Shown here one piece after another: positions 9,665 to 17,718 of a stretch of DNA of 64,000 nucleotides. Positions within the stretch are counted from its first letter, which is position 1. The number at the start of each line of letters is the position of its first letter. Source of the DNA: Bradyrhizobium sp. C9 (GTDB lineage: Bacteria; Pseudomonadota; Alphaproteobacteria; Rhizobiales; Xanthobacteraceae); NCBI RefSeq assembly GCF_002532045.1, contig NZ_NWTG01000003.1, positions 372,001 to 436,000 on the forward strand. Reading direction: 5' to 3'. The translations under genes and the position numbers were made by a program. The notes below the pieces were generated by a model. The model ran no database searches. It had not been told where the DNA came from and saw only the letters and a program-made list of their open reading frames with translations.

Positions 9665-9862
9665 TCAGGCTGCCCTCATCTTCAGCGGCACCACGTTGTT
9701 GCGCATCATCTCGGGAGCTGCGTCCGGACCGGACTGCAGCATCCCGTCGCTTCTGACGGACAATTCGGAACGAAGATCGATCGCAGCGCGATCGAGCAGC
9801 GCCCGCAGCTCGGGGCGAAGTCCGTCGCCGCGCAACGCGGCGATCGCATCGAAGTTGCACAT
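9665..9862 (-). CDS. Small protein (65 residues) of unknown function
   Basis: The frame is open further upstream to 10210, but the ATG at 9862 has an excellent ribosome-binding site (AGGAGA at 9868-9873) at the right distance, so a 65-residue product starting MCNFDAIAALRGDGLRPEL is proposed. It is predicted helical and soluble, with no signal peptide. Its stop is 18 bases from the end of the convergent 8447-9646 gene. No family recognised. Confidence 0.55.
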   Translation of the reverse strand: MCNFDAIAALRGDGLRPELRALLDRAAIDLRSELSVRSDGMLQSGPDAAPEMMRNNVVPLKMRAA

Positions 9863-10109
9863 GATGTTCTCCTGTGTGATCGCGAAGAGGTTTCGTGTTC
9901 GTGTTGCGCGAGCCACCCGCTTCCCGATTGCGCGGTGACATCCGAGAAGCAGCGCTAAGCGCCATATCGACAAAGCGGAATCTCGTCTGAACGCCGACGC
10001 CACGCCCGATCTGGAATCGGGTGGCACGATACCCGTCTCAAGATGCCTAATGCGTTCATCGACACAGTGCCGGTCGCGATACCGGCAACGCGCAAATGGA
10101 GACGATCCG

Positions 10110-10574
10110 ATGTCAGAGGAAAACAAGAGCATCGTAGGCCGGTGGTTCGAGGGCTTTTGGGGAAACCCATGGAATCCGCGCATCATCGATGAGCTCGCGA
10201 CACCAGACATTGTCGTGCACTACCCGATGCACGAACCGAAGAAGGGCCGCGCTGCGGTCACGCAGTTCATCACCGAGTTTCGCGAAGCGTTTCCGGATCT
10301 TAATTTCTGGGGCGTCGGCGATCTCGTCGCGGAAGGTGATCTCGTCGTCGGCCGCTGGGAAGGTGGCGGTACGCACACCGGGCCTGCCTTCAGCGACTTC
10401 CGCCTCGGCTCGCTGCCGGCGGCCTCGGGCCGCAAGATGACGTTCGCCGGCACGACCGTGCTGCGCGTGCGGGACGGACGGATCGCCGAGGAGCTCGGAC
10501 AGGAAGATGCGCTGACCGCCATGCTGCAGCTCGGCCTCATTCGCTTGCCTGAACAGGGTGGCTACGCCGGGTGA
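10110..10574 (+). CDS. SnoaL-like / NTF2-fold protein (ester cyclase family)
   Basis: A 154-residue protein with the cone-shaped NTF2 fold. It has a first helix KSIVGRWFEGFWGNP, DELATPDIVVHYPMHEPKKGRAAVTQFITEFREAFPDL, then the antiparallel sheet with GRWEGGGTHTGPAFS and MTFAGTTVLRVRDGRIAEE. This is the usual order in SnoaL-like polyketide cyclases and their many relatives of unknown substrate. The ATG at 10110 follows GGAGA, so the longer frame from 10050 is not used. No biosynthetic neighbours are present. Confidence 0.78.
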   Translation: MSEENKSIVGRWFEGFWGNPWNPRIIDELATPDIVVHYPMHEPKKGRAAVTQFITEFREAFPDLNFWGVGDLVAEGDLVVGRWEGGGTHTGPAFSDFRLGSLPAASGRKMTFAGTTVLRVRDGRIAEELGQEDALTAMLQLGLIRLPEQGGYAG

Positions 10575-10605
10575 ACCGGCGCTGTATCGACGATCGCATC
10601 ATCAC

Positions 10606-10636
10606 TACCCGAACGCGCTTGCTGCGCGTTCGGGTA
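10606..10636 (+). terminator. Strong hairpin, possible terminator
   Basis: A 13-bp perfect stem (10606-10618 with 10624-10636) and a five-base loop, 32 bases after the SnoaL-like gene. There is no clear T run, so termination is only possible. Confidence 0.45.
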
Positions 10637-10767
10637 ACGCAATCGACCGGCGCGGTGAACTTGAAGGTCTCTAAGCCACAGGCTCGCTGGAGGCATTCCA
10701 ATGTTGCCGCGCCGGCTTGGCATCTTCCGATGCGGCACCGGCGCAATCTCTCCGCAACAATTGTGCA

Positions 10768-11235
10768 TCAAGCCGGAAAGATCAGGCACGTCGTCGTGCC
10801 ATGTGCGAGCAATCGCCCCTTCTCGTCGGTGACCCTGCCCTCCGCGGTGCCGATGCGGCGGCCGCAATTGAGCACCTGGCCCTCGGCCCGGATCGGGCCG
10901 GTGTCCGGCGTGATCGGCCGCACCAGCGAAATCTTGAATTCGAGCGTGGTCTGGTTCATTCCGGCATCGAGCGTCGACTGCACGGCAAGCCCCATGCAGC
11001 TGTCGAGCAGCGTGGCGGTGAGCCCGCCATGCACGGTGCCGGCCGGGTTGAGATGCGCATCCGTCGGCAGCAGCGTAACGACGACGCGGCCGTGCTCGGC
11101 TTCGGTGACGTCATAGCCGAGCGTCCGCGCGATGGTGTTGAGCGGCAGTACGCCAGAGGCGAGCCCTTGCACGAATTCGAGGCCGGTCATCGCAAGTTTC
11201 TGTTCGGCACCGACGGTGCCGTAGCGCTTGGCCAT
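10768..11235 (-). CDS. PaaI-family hotdog thioesterase
   Basis: A 155-residue acyl-CoA thioesterase. The family core HLNPAGTVHGGLTATLLDSCMGLAVQS is present (about residues 60-86), including the HGG turn and the Asp at the start of the long hotdog helix. A single hotdog domain of this length fits the tetrameric PaaI group. GGAGA precedes the ATG. It lies 19 bases downstream of the adaA-like regulator gene on the same strand and is probably co-transcribed with it. Confidence 0.85.
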   Translation of the reverse strand: MAKRYGTVGAEQKLAMTGLEFVQGLASGVLPLNTIARTLGYDVTEAEHGRVVVTLLPTDAHLNPAGTVHGGLTATLLDSCMGLAVQSTLDAGMNQTTLEFKISLVRPITPDTGPIRAEGQVLNCGRRIGTAEGRVTDEKGRLLAHGTTTCLIFPA

Positions 11236-11253
11236 TGCTGATCTCCTTCAGGC

Positions 11254-11832
11254 TCATTGCATCGTGACGTTTCGCGGCCGCTTCCGTCGCAGCGAGACCG
11301 GCGAGCGGCCGTAGAGTTTTGCGAATGCGGCGTTCATGCGCCGTGCGCTGGTGAAGCCGGCGCGCCGCGCCACCACGGAGAGCGGAAGATCGCTCCCGTC
11401 GATCAGGCGCTTGGCGCGCTGCACGCGCAGCGAGAGCGCGACCTGGAGCGGCGAAGTATCGAGATGCTCGGCGAACAGCCGCGACAGATGCCGCGCGCCG
11501 ATGCCGAGCCGATCGGCCAGCACTTCGACCTTACCGCGGTCGAGTGCGCCCGCTTCGATCAGCGCCAGCGCGCGCTCGACTGTCGTCCTGGTGCCTTTCC
11601 ATGCCGGGCAGAACGGCGCCGCCTCGGGGCGGCAGCGCAGGCAGGGCCGGTAGCCGGCGCGTTCGGCCGACGCCGCGCTGCCATAGAACCGCACATTGCG
11701 GGCGAGCGGCGTACGCGCCCGGCACACCGGACGGCAATACACGCCGGTGGTCCGGACCGCGACGAACACGACGCCGTCCCAGGCCGGGTCGCGACGCTGA
11801 AAGGCTGCGTATTGTGCGGCGAAATCGAGCAT
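11254..11832 (-). CDS. AdaA-like regulator: Ada metal-binding domain plus AraC HTH
   Basis: A 192-residue protein with two domains. The N-terminal Ada zinc domain (about 1-80) keeps the four cysteines in YCRPVCRA and CLRCRPE; one cysteine in Ada accepts a methyl group from DNA methylphosphotriesters. The second domain (about 85-185) is an AraC-type double helix-turn-helix with LADRLGIGARHLSRLF and VARRAGFTSARRMNAAF. The O6-methylguanine transferase domain of full Ada is absent, as in Bacillus AdaA. Expected to sense DNA methylation damage and switch on repair; no alkA or ogt gene is adjacent. The start has no strong ribosome-binding site. Confidence 0.85.
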   Translation of the reverse strand: MLDFAAQYAAFQRRDPAWDGVVFVAVRTTGVYCRPVCRARTPLARNVRFYGSAASAERAGYRPCLRCRPEAAPFCPAWKGTRTTVERALALIEAGALDRGKVEVLADRLGIGARHLSRLFAEHLDTSPLQVALSLRVQRAKRLIDGSDLPLSVVARRAGFTSARRMNAAFAKLYGRSPVSLRRKRPRNVTMQ

Positions 11833-11908
11833 GCAACCGCTATAGCGACGCCCGCGCGCCGCGACGACCCGCTTTGCGGTAACCGCGTCCGGAAACGACC
11901 GCTTGGCG

Positions 11909-12373
11909 CTAGAGATGCTTGGTCATGAACAGGCTGAGCGGATCGGGCGCGTAGTCGGCGAACGGCGGGCACTCCTGATAGCCGGCGGCGCGATAGAGCC
12001 CGATCGCCTCCGGCTGCCGGATCCCGGTCTCCAGGCTGATGCGCGCGATCTTCCGGCTGCGCGCGGCGTCTTCCAGCGCGTCGAGCAGGCGGCGGCCGAG
12101 CCCCTGCCCGCGCGCATCGGCACGCACGAACATCCGCTTCATCTCGGCATGACCGGGCCCGATGAGACGGAAGGCGATCGAGCCGAGCACCTCGCCATCG
12201 CGCCGCGCGACGAGGAAGACCGTGTCCGGGGCGGCCAGCGCCTCGACGGTGGCGAGGTGATTGCTATCAGGCGGATACAGCGCCTGCATGTGGGCGTCCG
12301 ACAGATCGATCAGCGGCCTCACGTCCGCCTGCCGCGGGTCTTCGGGGGCGATGCTGATGTCAGGTTTGTGCAT
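11909..12373 (-). CDS. GNAT-family N-acetyltransferase
   Basis: A 154-residue acetyl-CoA-dependent acetyltransferase. The acetyl-CoA-binding motif A is clear: MKRMFVRADARGQGLGRRLLDALE (R/Q-x-x-G-x-G at about residues 88-93), followed by ISLETGIRQPEAIGLYRAAGY, the usual motif B. The acceptor cannot be told; single-domain GNATs of this type often act on small amines or protein N-termini. It ends 77 bases before the adaA-like start on the same strand. Confidence 0.83.
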   Translation of the reverse strand: MHKPDISIAPEDPRQADVRPLIDLSDAHMQALYPPDSNHLATVEALAAPDTVFLVARRDGEVLGSIAFRLIGPGHAEMKRMFVRADARGQGLGRRLLDALEDAARSRKIARISLETGIRQPEAIGLYRAAGYQECPPFADYAPDPLSLFMTKHL

Positions 12374-12544
12374 CTCTGGCCCAATGCAGGGTCGTCGTCG
12401 CGATTGTCGGCCGCGCTCGCCGCTCCGTCAATTTACGGGGCCTGCGACCAAAAGACTTCGTGCTGCCGCAGTTCGGTCACCGAAAATTAAGGCTCGATTT
12501 AGTTTCGAGGATCATCCTTTGCGTCACCGAACACAGGTCACGCC

Positions 12545-13213
12545 ATGCAAGACCGCGAGCCGATCAGTCCTGGGAGCATCTGGCCAACGGATGTGACGGA
12601 GGGTCATTCGCCGGCGCAGACGGCGGACCTCTGGGACGTCTCAGGCGAAAATCACGACGCCGCTTTGCTGCTGCGCGAGCCGTTCGCCGACCGGATCGGC
12701 ACCGCGCTGCTGGCAGCGACCGCACTGGCCGCAAGCTTCGTGCTGGGATGGACCGGCGGCGCCAACTGGCATGACTTTACGGCGCCCGTCCCGGTGGCCC
12801 AGAAGGAAGCGCCTGTCCCGCACGTCGCGGAGGCGCCACCGAGCCGAAAGAGCGAGAGTCCGCGCCGGATCGCGTCCAACGCCGACCCCGCCGTCACCGG
12901 CAGCATCCCCAAATCGGTAGCCAATCCGCGCCCGCAGGTGCTCGGCGCCGCGCCGACGACGCTGAACGCACAAGCCATGGCGCTCGGCCCAAAGCAGCCC
13001 GCGGCAGCAGCCCCCGAGACGCGGCCAAGCACGGTCCCCGGCTGGTCGGTCGTCGAAGTCCGCGACGGCACCGCCGTGCTCGAGGGGCCGGAGGGCGTCA
13101 AGATGGCTGCACGCGGCGACGTCGTCCCTGGCCTCGGCCGCGTCGATTCCATCGTGCGCTGGGGCAATCGCTGGATCGTTGCCACCGCAAGCGGATTGGT
13201 CGCGACGCCCTGA
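12545..13213 (+). CDS. Single-pass membrane protein of unknown function
   Basis: A 222-residue protein. It has a cytoplasmic N-terminus of about 50 residues, one transmembrane helix (IGTALLAATALAASFVLGW, about 51-69) and a Pro/Ala-rich periplasmic linker. A compact C-terminal domain (about 165-222) reads GWSVVEVRDGTAVLEG and then VPGLGRVDSIVRWGNRWIVAT. This arrangement, a signal anchor with a small beta domain, recurs in rhizobial proteins of unknown role. An AGG lies near the ATG. No link to the neighbours is evident. Confidence 0.65.
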   Translation: MQDREPISPGSIWPTDVTEGHSPAQTADLWDVSGENHDAALLLREPFADRIGTALLAATALAASFVLGWTGGANWHDFTAPVPVAQKEAPVPHVAEAPPSRKSESPRRIASNADPAVTGSIPKSVANPRPQVLGAAPTTLNAQAMALGPKQPAAAAPETRPSTVPGWSVVEVRDGTAVLEGPEGVKMAARGDVVPGLGRVDSIVRWGNRWIVATASGLVATP

Positions 13214-13232
13214 GCGCCCCGCGCGATGCGCG

Positions 13233-13649
13233 TCAGTTGCTGTTGATCACGAAACGCAGCGACTTGCTTCCGACGAACGTGACCTGATCACCCTGCCGCC
13301 GCCAGCTCGTCATGTCGCCGAGCGCGGCGAGCAGATCCTTGTCGGCCTGCGCCCGGTCCGGCGTGCAGGTGCGGTTCTCCATCGCGCCGGGAACGAACAC
13401 GATGGTGTTGCCGGCAACTGAGAACTGGCCCTTGCCGCCGTCGCACCACAGCTCGAGGATCACCTCGCCATTGTCGCCGACCTCGATCGAGGGAATCCGC
13501 TTGGAGCCGGGCATGCGCGCGGCATCGAGCGTCATCACGAAACCGAACGGGAAATCTTCCTGGGCCTGCACCGGCCTCGCGCCAACAGCCGTTGCAACCA
13601 GCGCCAACGCGGCCATGCCGCCGTTCAGAATCCGCTTCATCGAGATCAT
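13233..13649 (-). CDS. Exported META-domain (HslJ-like) protein
   Basis: A 138-residue protein. The signal peptide MKRILNGGMAALALVATAV ends near VQA, followed by one META domain: IEVGDNGEVILELWCDGGKGQF, then NTIVFVPGAMENRTCTP and a final GSKSLRFVIN strand. Such domains occur in HslJ and in many small secreted stress proteins, with a motif C...C that could form a disulfide. The start is ambiguous between 13649 (weak GGGA upstream) and 13640; the open frame to 13811 runs into a repeat and is not used. Confidence 0.7.
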   Translation of the reverse strand: MISMKRILNGGMAALALVATAVGARPVQAQEDFPFGFVMTLDAARMPGSKRIPSIEVGDNGEVILELWCDGGKGQFSVAGNTIVFVPGAMENRTCTPDRAQADKDLLAALGDMTSWRRQGDQVTFVGSKSLRFVINSN

Positions 13650-13670
13650 GCCATTCCCAGGGTCGCTTTT

Positions 13671-13718
13671 GAGCATGATCTTTCGGAAAACCGGCTTCCA
13701 CTTTTCCGGATCATGCTC
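13671..13718. repeat. Palindromic intergenic repeat
   Basis: GAGCATGATC (13671-13680) and its complement GATCATGCTC (13709-13718) flank a region with CGGAAAACCGG and TTTTCCGG blocks. This arrangement is a repeat family I recall from many Bradyrhizobium intergenic regions. A fragment CGGATCATGCTC recurs near 19683. Confidence 0.6.
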
Positions 13719-13793
13719 TGACGCCGCCCTTGTATGGGACGAGGCTACGATTGGCCAGAATGGCGGCGCGAGAAAAAGTGCTTGAAAAGCAAA

Positions 13794-13821
13794 ATCCCCG
13801 CGGGCTCGCACCCGCGGGGAT
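13794..13821 (-). terminator. Rho-independent terminator of the lactate permease gene
   Basis: An 11-bp perfect stem (ATCCCCGCGGG at 13794-13804, complement at 13811-13821) with a six-base loop. Read on the minus strand it is followed by T-rich sequence. Confidence 0.8.
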
Positions 13822-13847
13822 CTCCGTTTGGGCGACGCCTCGCCTCG

Positions 13848-15518
13848 TTATTTCAGGACCATCGCGGTGAACGGGTAGACATAGGCCTGCAGGGTCACGA
13901 ACAGACCGACCAGACACGCCAGCACGATCGAGTGCAGGAACACGTAGCGCAGGATCGAGCCTTCGTGGCCGTACCAGTTGGTCGCGGTGGAGGCGACCAC
14001 GATCGATTGCGCGTCGATCATCTTGCCCATCACGCCGCCCGAGGAGTTCGCCGCCGCCATCAGGATCGGCGGCAAGCCGAGCTGCTCGGAGGTGATCTTC
14101 TGCAGATTGCCGAACAGCACGTTCGATGCGGTATCCGATCCGGTCAGCGCCACGCCGAGCCAGCCAAGCAAGGTGCCGAAGAACGGGTACAGCACGCCGG
14201 TCGCCGCGAAGGCGAGGCCGAGCGTGGCGTCGACGCCGGACAGCCGGGTCAGCGTGCCGATCGCCAGCATCGCCGAGATCGTGATCAGCGAGATCGCGCA
14301 GAGGCGGATGGTGCGGCCATACTCGGCGATCAGCTTGACAGGCGAGAAGCCCATCAGCAGACCCGAGATGATCGCAGCAATCAGCATGCCGGTGCCGGTG
14401 AACGACAGATAGGTGAAGCTGAACACGGCGCCTTCCGGCGTCGGCTTGGCGGCCACCGGCGGCACCTTGAAGATCAGCTTGTCGAGGTCGGGCACCGCAT
14501 AGTTCCAGACGAAGTTGGCATTCGCCCAGGTCTTGAAGGCGCCATTGCCCCAGATCAGCATCAGGATGCAGACGATGATCCATGGCAGCAGCGCGCTCCA
14601 CAATTCGCCCTGGGTCAGCGGCGTCTTGTCGAGCGGCGGTGCTGCAGCCATCGTCGCCGCCGATTCATCGCGGCCGCGCAGCGCCGGCGAAAGCCAGAGC
14701 TGCCGCGGCTGCCAGATCTTGAGGAACAGGATCAGCGCGCCCATCGAAATCAGCGAGGCGCCGATATCGACGATCCAGGGATTGATGTAGTTCGAGATCA
14801 CGAATTGCGGGACCGCAAACGACACGCCGGTGACCAGGATCGCCGGCCAGACTTCCTTCATGCCGCGCCAGCCCGCGAACGCCCACACCACCCAGAACGG
14901 CACGATCAGCGAGAACAGCGGCAGCTGCCGGCCGACCATGGCGCCGAGGATGTAGGGATCGAGCCCGGTGACCGAGGCAAGGCCCTGGATCGGCGTGCCC
15001 AGCGCGCCAAAGGCGACCGGCGCGGTGTTGGCGATCAGCGACAGGCCGGAGGCTGCGAGCGGCGAGAAGCCAAGCCCGATCAGCACCGCGCCGGTGATGG
15101 CGACCGGTGTGCCGAAGCCCGAGGCGCCCTCGAAGAAGGCGCCGAACGAGAACGCGATCAGCAATAGCTGCAAACGGCGGTCCTCGGTGACGCCGCCGAC
15201 CGCGCGCTTCAACAGCTCGAACTTCCCGCACCTCACCGTGACCTGGTAGAGGAAGATGACGTTGAGCACGATCCAGCCGATCGGAAAGAACCCGGTGACG
15301 ATGCCGAGGATCGACGCGCGGATCGACATCCCGGCCGGCATCGTGAACACGAAGATCGTGATCAGGTTGGTCACGATCACGGCGATGATGGCTGCGATAT
15401 GCGCCTTCACCTTGCCGCTGGCGATCAAGACCAGCAGCGTGACCACCGGAATGGCGGCGGCTAGCGTCGACAGCCCAGCATTGCCCAGCGGATTGTAGAT
15501 TTGATTCCAGGTGCTCAT
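13848..15518 (-). CDS. lldP: L-lactate permease
   Basis: A 556-residue transporter of the LctP family with about 12-14 membrane helices; it imports L-lactate (and glycolate in known relatives) with protons. Family landmarks include the N-terminal MSTWNQIYNPLGNAGLSTLA, GAFFEGASGFGTPVAITGA in the substrate region, and SDTASNVLFGNLQ near the C-terminus. AAGGA precedes the ATG. It lies far from glcDEF but could feed it with glycolate; co-control is not shown. It has its own terminator. Confidence 0.95.
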   Translation of the reverse strand: MSTWNQIYNPLGNAGLSTLAAAIPVVTLLVLIASGKVKAHIAAIIAVIVTNLITIFVFTMPAGMSIRASILGIVTGFFPIGWIVLNVIFLYQVTVRCGKFELLKRAVGGVTEDRRLQLLLIAFSFGAFFEGASGFGTPVAITGAVLIGLGFSPLAASGLSLIANTAPVAFGALGTPIQGLASVTGLDPYILGAMVGRQLPLFSLIVPFWVVWAFAGWRGMKEVWPAILVTGVSFAVPQFVISNYINPWIVDIGASLISMGALILFLKIWQPRQLWLSPALRGRDESAATMAAAPPLDKTPLTQGELWSALLPWIIVCILMLIWGNGAFKTWANANFVWNYAVPDLDKLIFKVPPVAAKPTPEGAVFSFTYLSFTGTGMLIAAIISGLLMGFSPVKLIAEYGRTIRLCAISLITISAMLAIGTLTRLSGVDATLGLAFAATGVLYPFFGTLLGWLGVALTGSDTASNVLFGNLQKITSEQLGLPPILMAAANSSGGVMGKMIDAQSIVVASTATNWYGHEGSILRYVFLHSIVLACLVGLFVTLQAYVYPFTAMVLK

Positions 15519-15827
15519 CTCGGGGTCCTTCCCACATTCTTATGCAGCGCCCTCGCCTCGTTGCAGGCAGGCGCGCTGGTGCGATTGCGGGAGTCCGTCG
15601 GAAAGTTTGCAGCCCCGGCTCGCGAATGAACGATCGGTAAGGATCGCTCACATCCTCGCGAAAAATCGAAGGTCCCCCGCCCCTCGCCGTTATCGTCATG
15701 CTAGGGTTGACTCGCTTGCCGGGACAAGCCAACGCTTGCATGCCAGACCTACGACTTTAGTCGAGGTGCACTGCGATTGTCCCGATTCTTCAGGCCGTTG
15801 CGGCCGCTTCCCCGGAGACGATAATCT
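15519..15827. other. Intergenic region between divergent transporter genes
   Basis: About 309 bases between lldP (minus) and the ABC exporter (plus). No gene or clear operator was recognised; it must hold both promoters. Confidence 0.35.
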
Positions 15828-17570
15828 GTGAAAAACATTCGCTCGACGCTCGCAACGGTGTGGCGCATCGCCTCGCCCTATTTCAACTCCGATGACAAAT
15901 GGGCAGGCCGCGGGCTGTTGGCCGCGGTGGTGATACTCGAGCTCGCAGCCGTCTTTCTGACCGTGCTGTTCAACCGCTGGAACAATGTTTTCTACAACGC
16001 GCTGCAGGAGCGTGATCAGGCGGTCTTCACCTATCAGATCGGTTACTTCTGCGTGCTCGCGGCATTCTGGATCGGCCTGAAAGTCTACCAGCTCTATCTC
16101 AATCAATGGCTGCAGATCCGCTGGCGGCGCTGGATGACCACGCGCTATCTCGGCGGCTGGCTGCACGATGCCAACCACTATCGCATGCAGTTGCTCGGCG
16201 ACGCCGCCGACAACCCGGACCAGCGCATCGCCGACGACACCCAGCGTTTTGTCGAACAGACCCTGGCGCTCGGGATCAATCTGTTGAGCTCCGTCGTAAC
16301 GCTGGCTTCCTTCGTCTTCATCCTTTGGGGCCTTTCCAACCAGGCGCCGCTGCATCTGTACGGCAAGGAGATCGCGCTTCCAGGTTATCTGGTGTGGGGC
16401 GCGCTGATCTACGCGATCCTCGGAACGGTCCTGACCCATCTGATCGGCAGGCCGCTGGTCGACCTCAACTTCCGGCAGCAACGGTTCGAAGCCGATTTCC
16501 GCTTCAACCTGGTGCGGACCCGCGAGAACGCCGAGCAGATCGCACTGCTCCGCGGTGAACCGGCCGAGCGCACGCGATTGCTCGACCGCTTCGGTTTCGT
16601 GGTCGGAAACTGGCTCGACATCATGCAACGAACCAAGAAGCTGACCGCGTTCACCGCGACCTATTCGCAAGCCGCCGTGATCTTCCCCTACGTGTTGATC
16701 GCACCGGCCTATTTTGCCAACAAGATCCAGCTCGGCGGCATGATGCAGACCGCGTCCGCCTTCAGCAGCGTGCAGGATGCACTATCCTTCTTCGTCACGG
16801 CCTACCGGACGCTGGCCGAATGGCAATCTGTGGTCGCACGTCTCGATGGCTTCGAGAACTCGATCCGCGGCGGCGATGCGCTCGCGCAACGGCAGGACAT
16901 CATCCGCGTCAAGCCCTCCGGCGGCGAGGCTATCGATCTCGACGATCTCCTGGTCACCCTGCCGGACGGCAAGCCGCTGCTCGCGGCTGACGGCTTCAGC
17001 CTTCGCGACAACGAACGCACCCTCGTCACCGGTCCCTCCGGCGCCGGCAAGTCCACGCTGTTCCGCGCGGTGGCCGGCATCTGGCCGTTCGGCCGCGGCG
17101 CGGTCGAGATCCCGGCCAGTGCCAGCCTGATGATGTTGCCGCAACGTCCCTATCTGCCGATCGGCTCGCTGCATGATGCGGTGGTCTATCCAGGCCAGGC
17201 TGCGAGCTACGATGCGGGACGGGTCCGCGAGGTCCTCGCCGCTGTCGGACTGCCGCAGCTCGCGGCGCGGCTCGAGGAACAGGCACACTGGAACCGGATG
17301 CTGTCGCTCGGCGAGCAGCAGCGGCTCGGCATCGCCCGTGCGCTACTACATGCGCCGCAATTCCTGTTCCTGGACGAGGCGACCGCCTCGCTCGACGAGC
17401 CGTCGGAGGCCGCGCTCTACCGACTGATCGCCGACAAGCTGCCCGACACCACGGTGGTTTCGATCGGTCACCGCGCGACGCTCGACGCCTTCCACCAGCG
17501 CAACGTGTCGCTGGTCCGCGACGGCGACCGCTTCACCCTGCGCGACAAGGTCGAGGCCGCCGCGTCGTAA
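15828..17570 (+). CDS. BacA/SbmA-like ABC exporter (fused membrane and ATPase domains)
   Basis: A 580-residue ABC transporter. The first 330 residues form the SbmA/BacA-like membrane domain with about six helices (WNNVFYNALQERD early; ETLALGINLLSS-type and YVLIAPAYFANKIQLGGMMQ regions later). The ATPase follows: Walker A GPSGAGKST near residue 402, the signature LSLGEQQR, and Walker B FLFLDEATASLD. Bacterial relatives import or export peptides or long-chain fatty acids. In Bradyrhizobium, a family member called BclA is needed for survival of plant peptides in some symbioses; whether this gene is BclA or a paralog cannot be told. The start is GTG, with GGAGA upstream. Confidence 0.85.
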   Translation: MKNIRSTLATVWRIASPYFNSDDKWAGRGLLAAVVILELAAVFLTVLFNRWNNVFYNALQERDQAVFTYQIGYFCVLAAFWIGLKVYQLYLNQWLQIRWRRWMTTRYLGGWLHDANHYRMQLLGDAADNPDQRIADDTQRFVEQTLALGINLLSSVVTLASFVFILWGLSNQAPLHLYGKEIALPGYLVWGALIYAILGTVLTHLIGRPLVDLNFRQQRFEADFRFNLVRTRENAEQIALLRGEPAERTRLLDRFGFVVGNWLDIMQRTKKLTAFTATYSQAAVIFPYVLIAPAYFANKIQLGGMMQTASAFSSVQDALSFFVTAYRTLAEWQSVVARLDGFENSIRGGDALAQRQDIIRVKPSGGEAIDLDDLLVTLPDGKPLLAADGFSLRDNERTLVTGPSGAGKSTLFRAVAGIWPFGRGAVEIPASASLMMLPQRPYLPIGSLHDAVVYPGQAASYDAGRVREVLAAVGLPQLAARLEEQAHWNRMLSLGEQQRLGIARALLHAPQFLFLDEATASLDEPSEAALYRLIADKLPDTTVVSIGHRATLDAFHQRNVSLVRDGDRFTLRDKVEAAAS

Positions 17571-17669
17571 CTGCGTGACGGAGGCAGCCACGGGTACGAC
17601 CTGCGGCTCGCGGCGTCAGCCACAGGCGAAGGCGGCCAGCCAAGCACCGACCAGTACCCGCAAAACAAA

Positions 17670-17697
17670 GGGGGCGGCAGATTGCTCTGCCGCCCCC
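17670..17697 (-). terminator. Rho-independent terminator of the porin gene
   Basis: A 12-bp perfect stem (GGGGGCGGCAGA at 17670-17681, complement at 17686-17697), a TTGC loop, and on the minus strand a following CTTTGTTTT run. Confidence 0.85.
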
Positions 17698-17718
17698 TGC
17701 GATCCTCGGACGAGGAAG

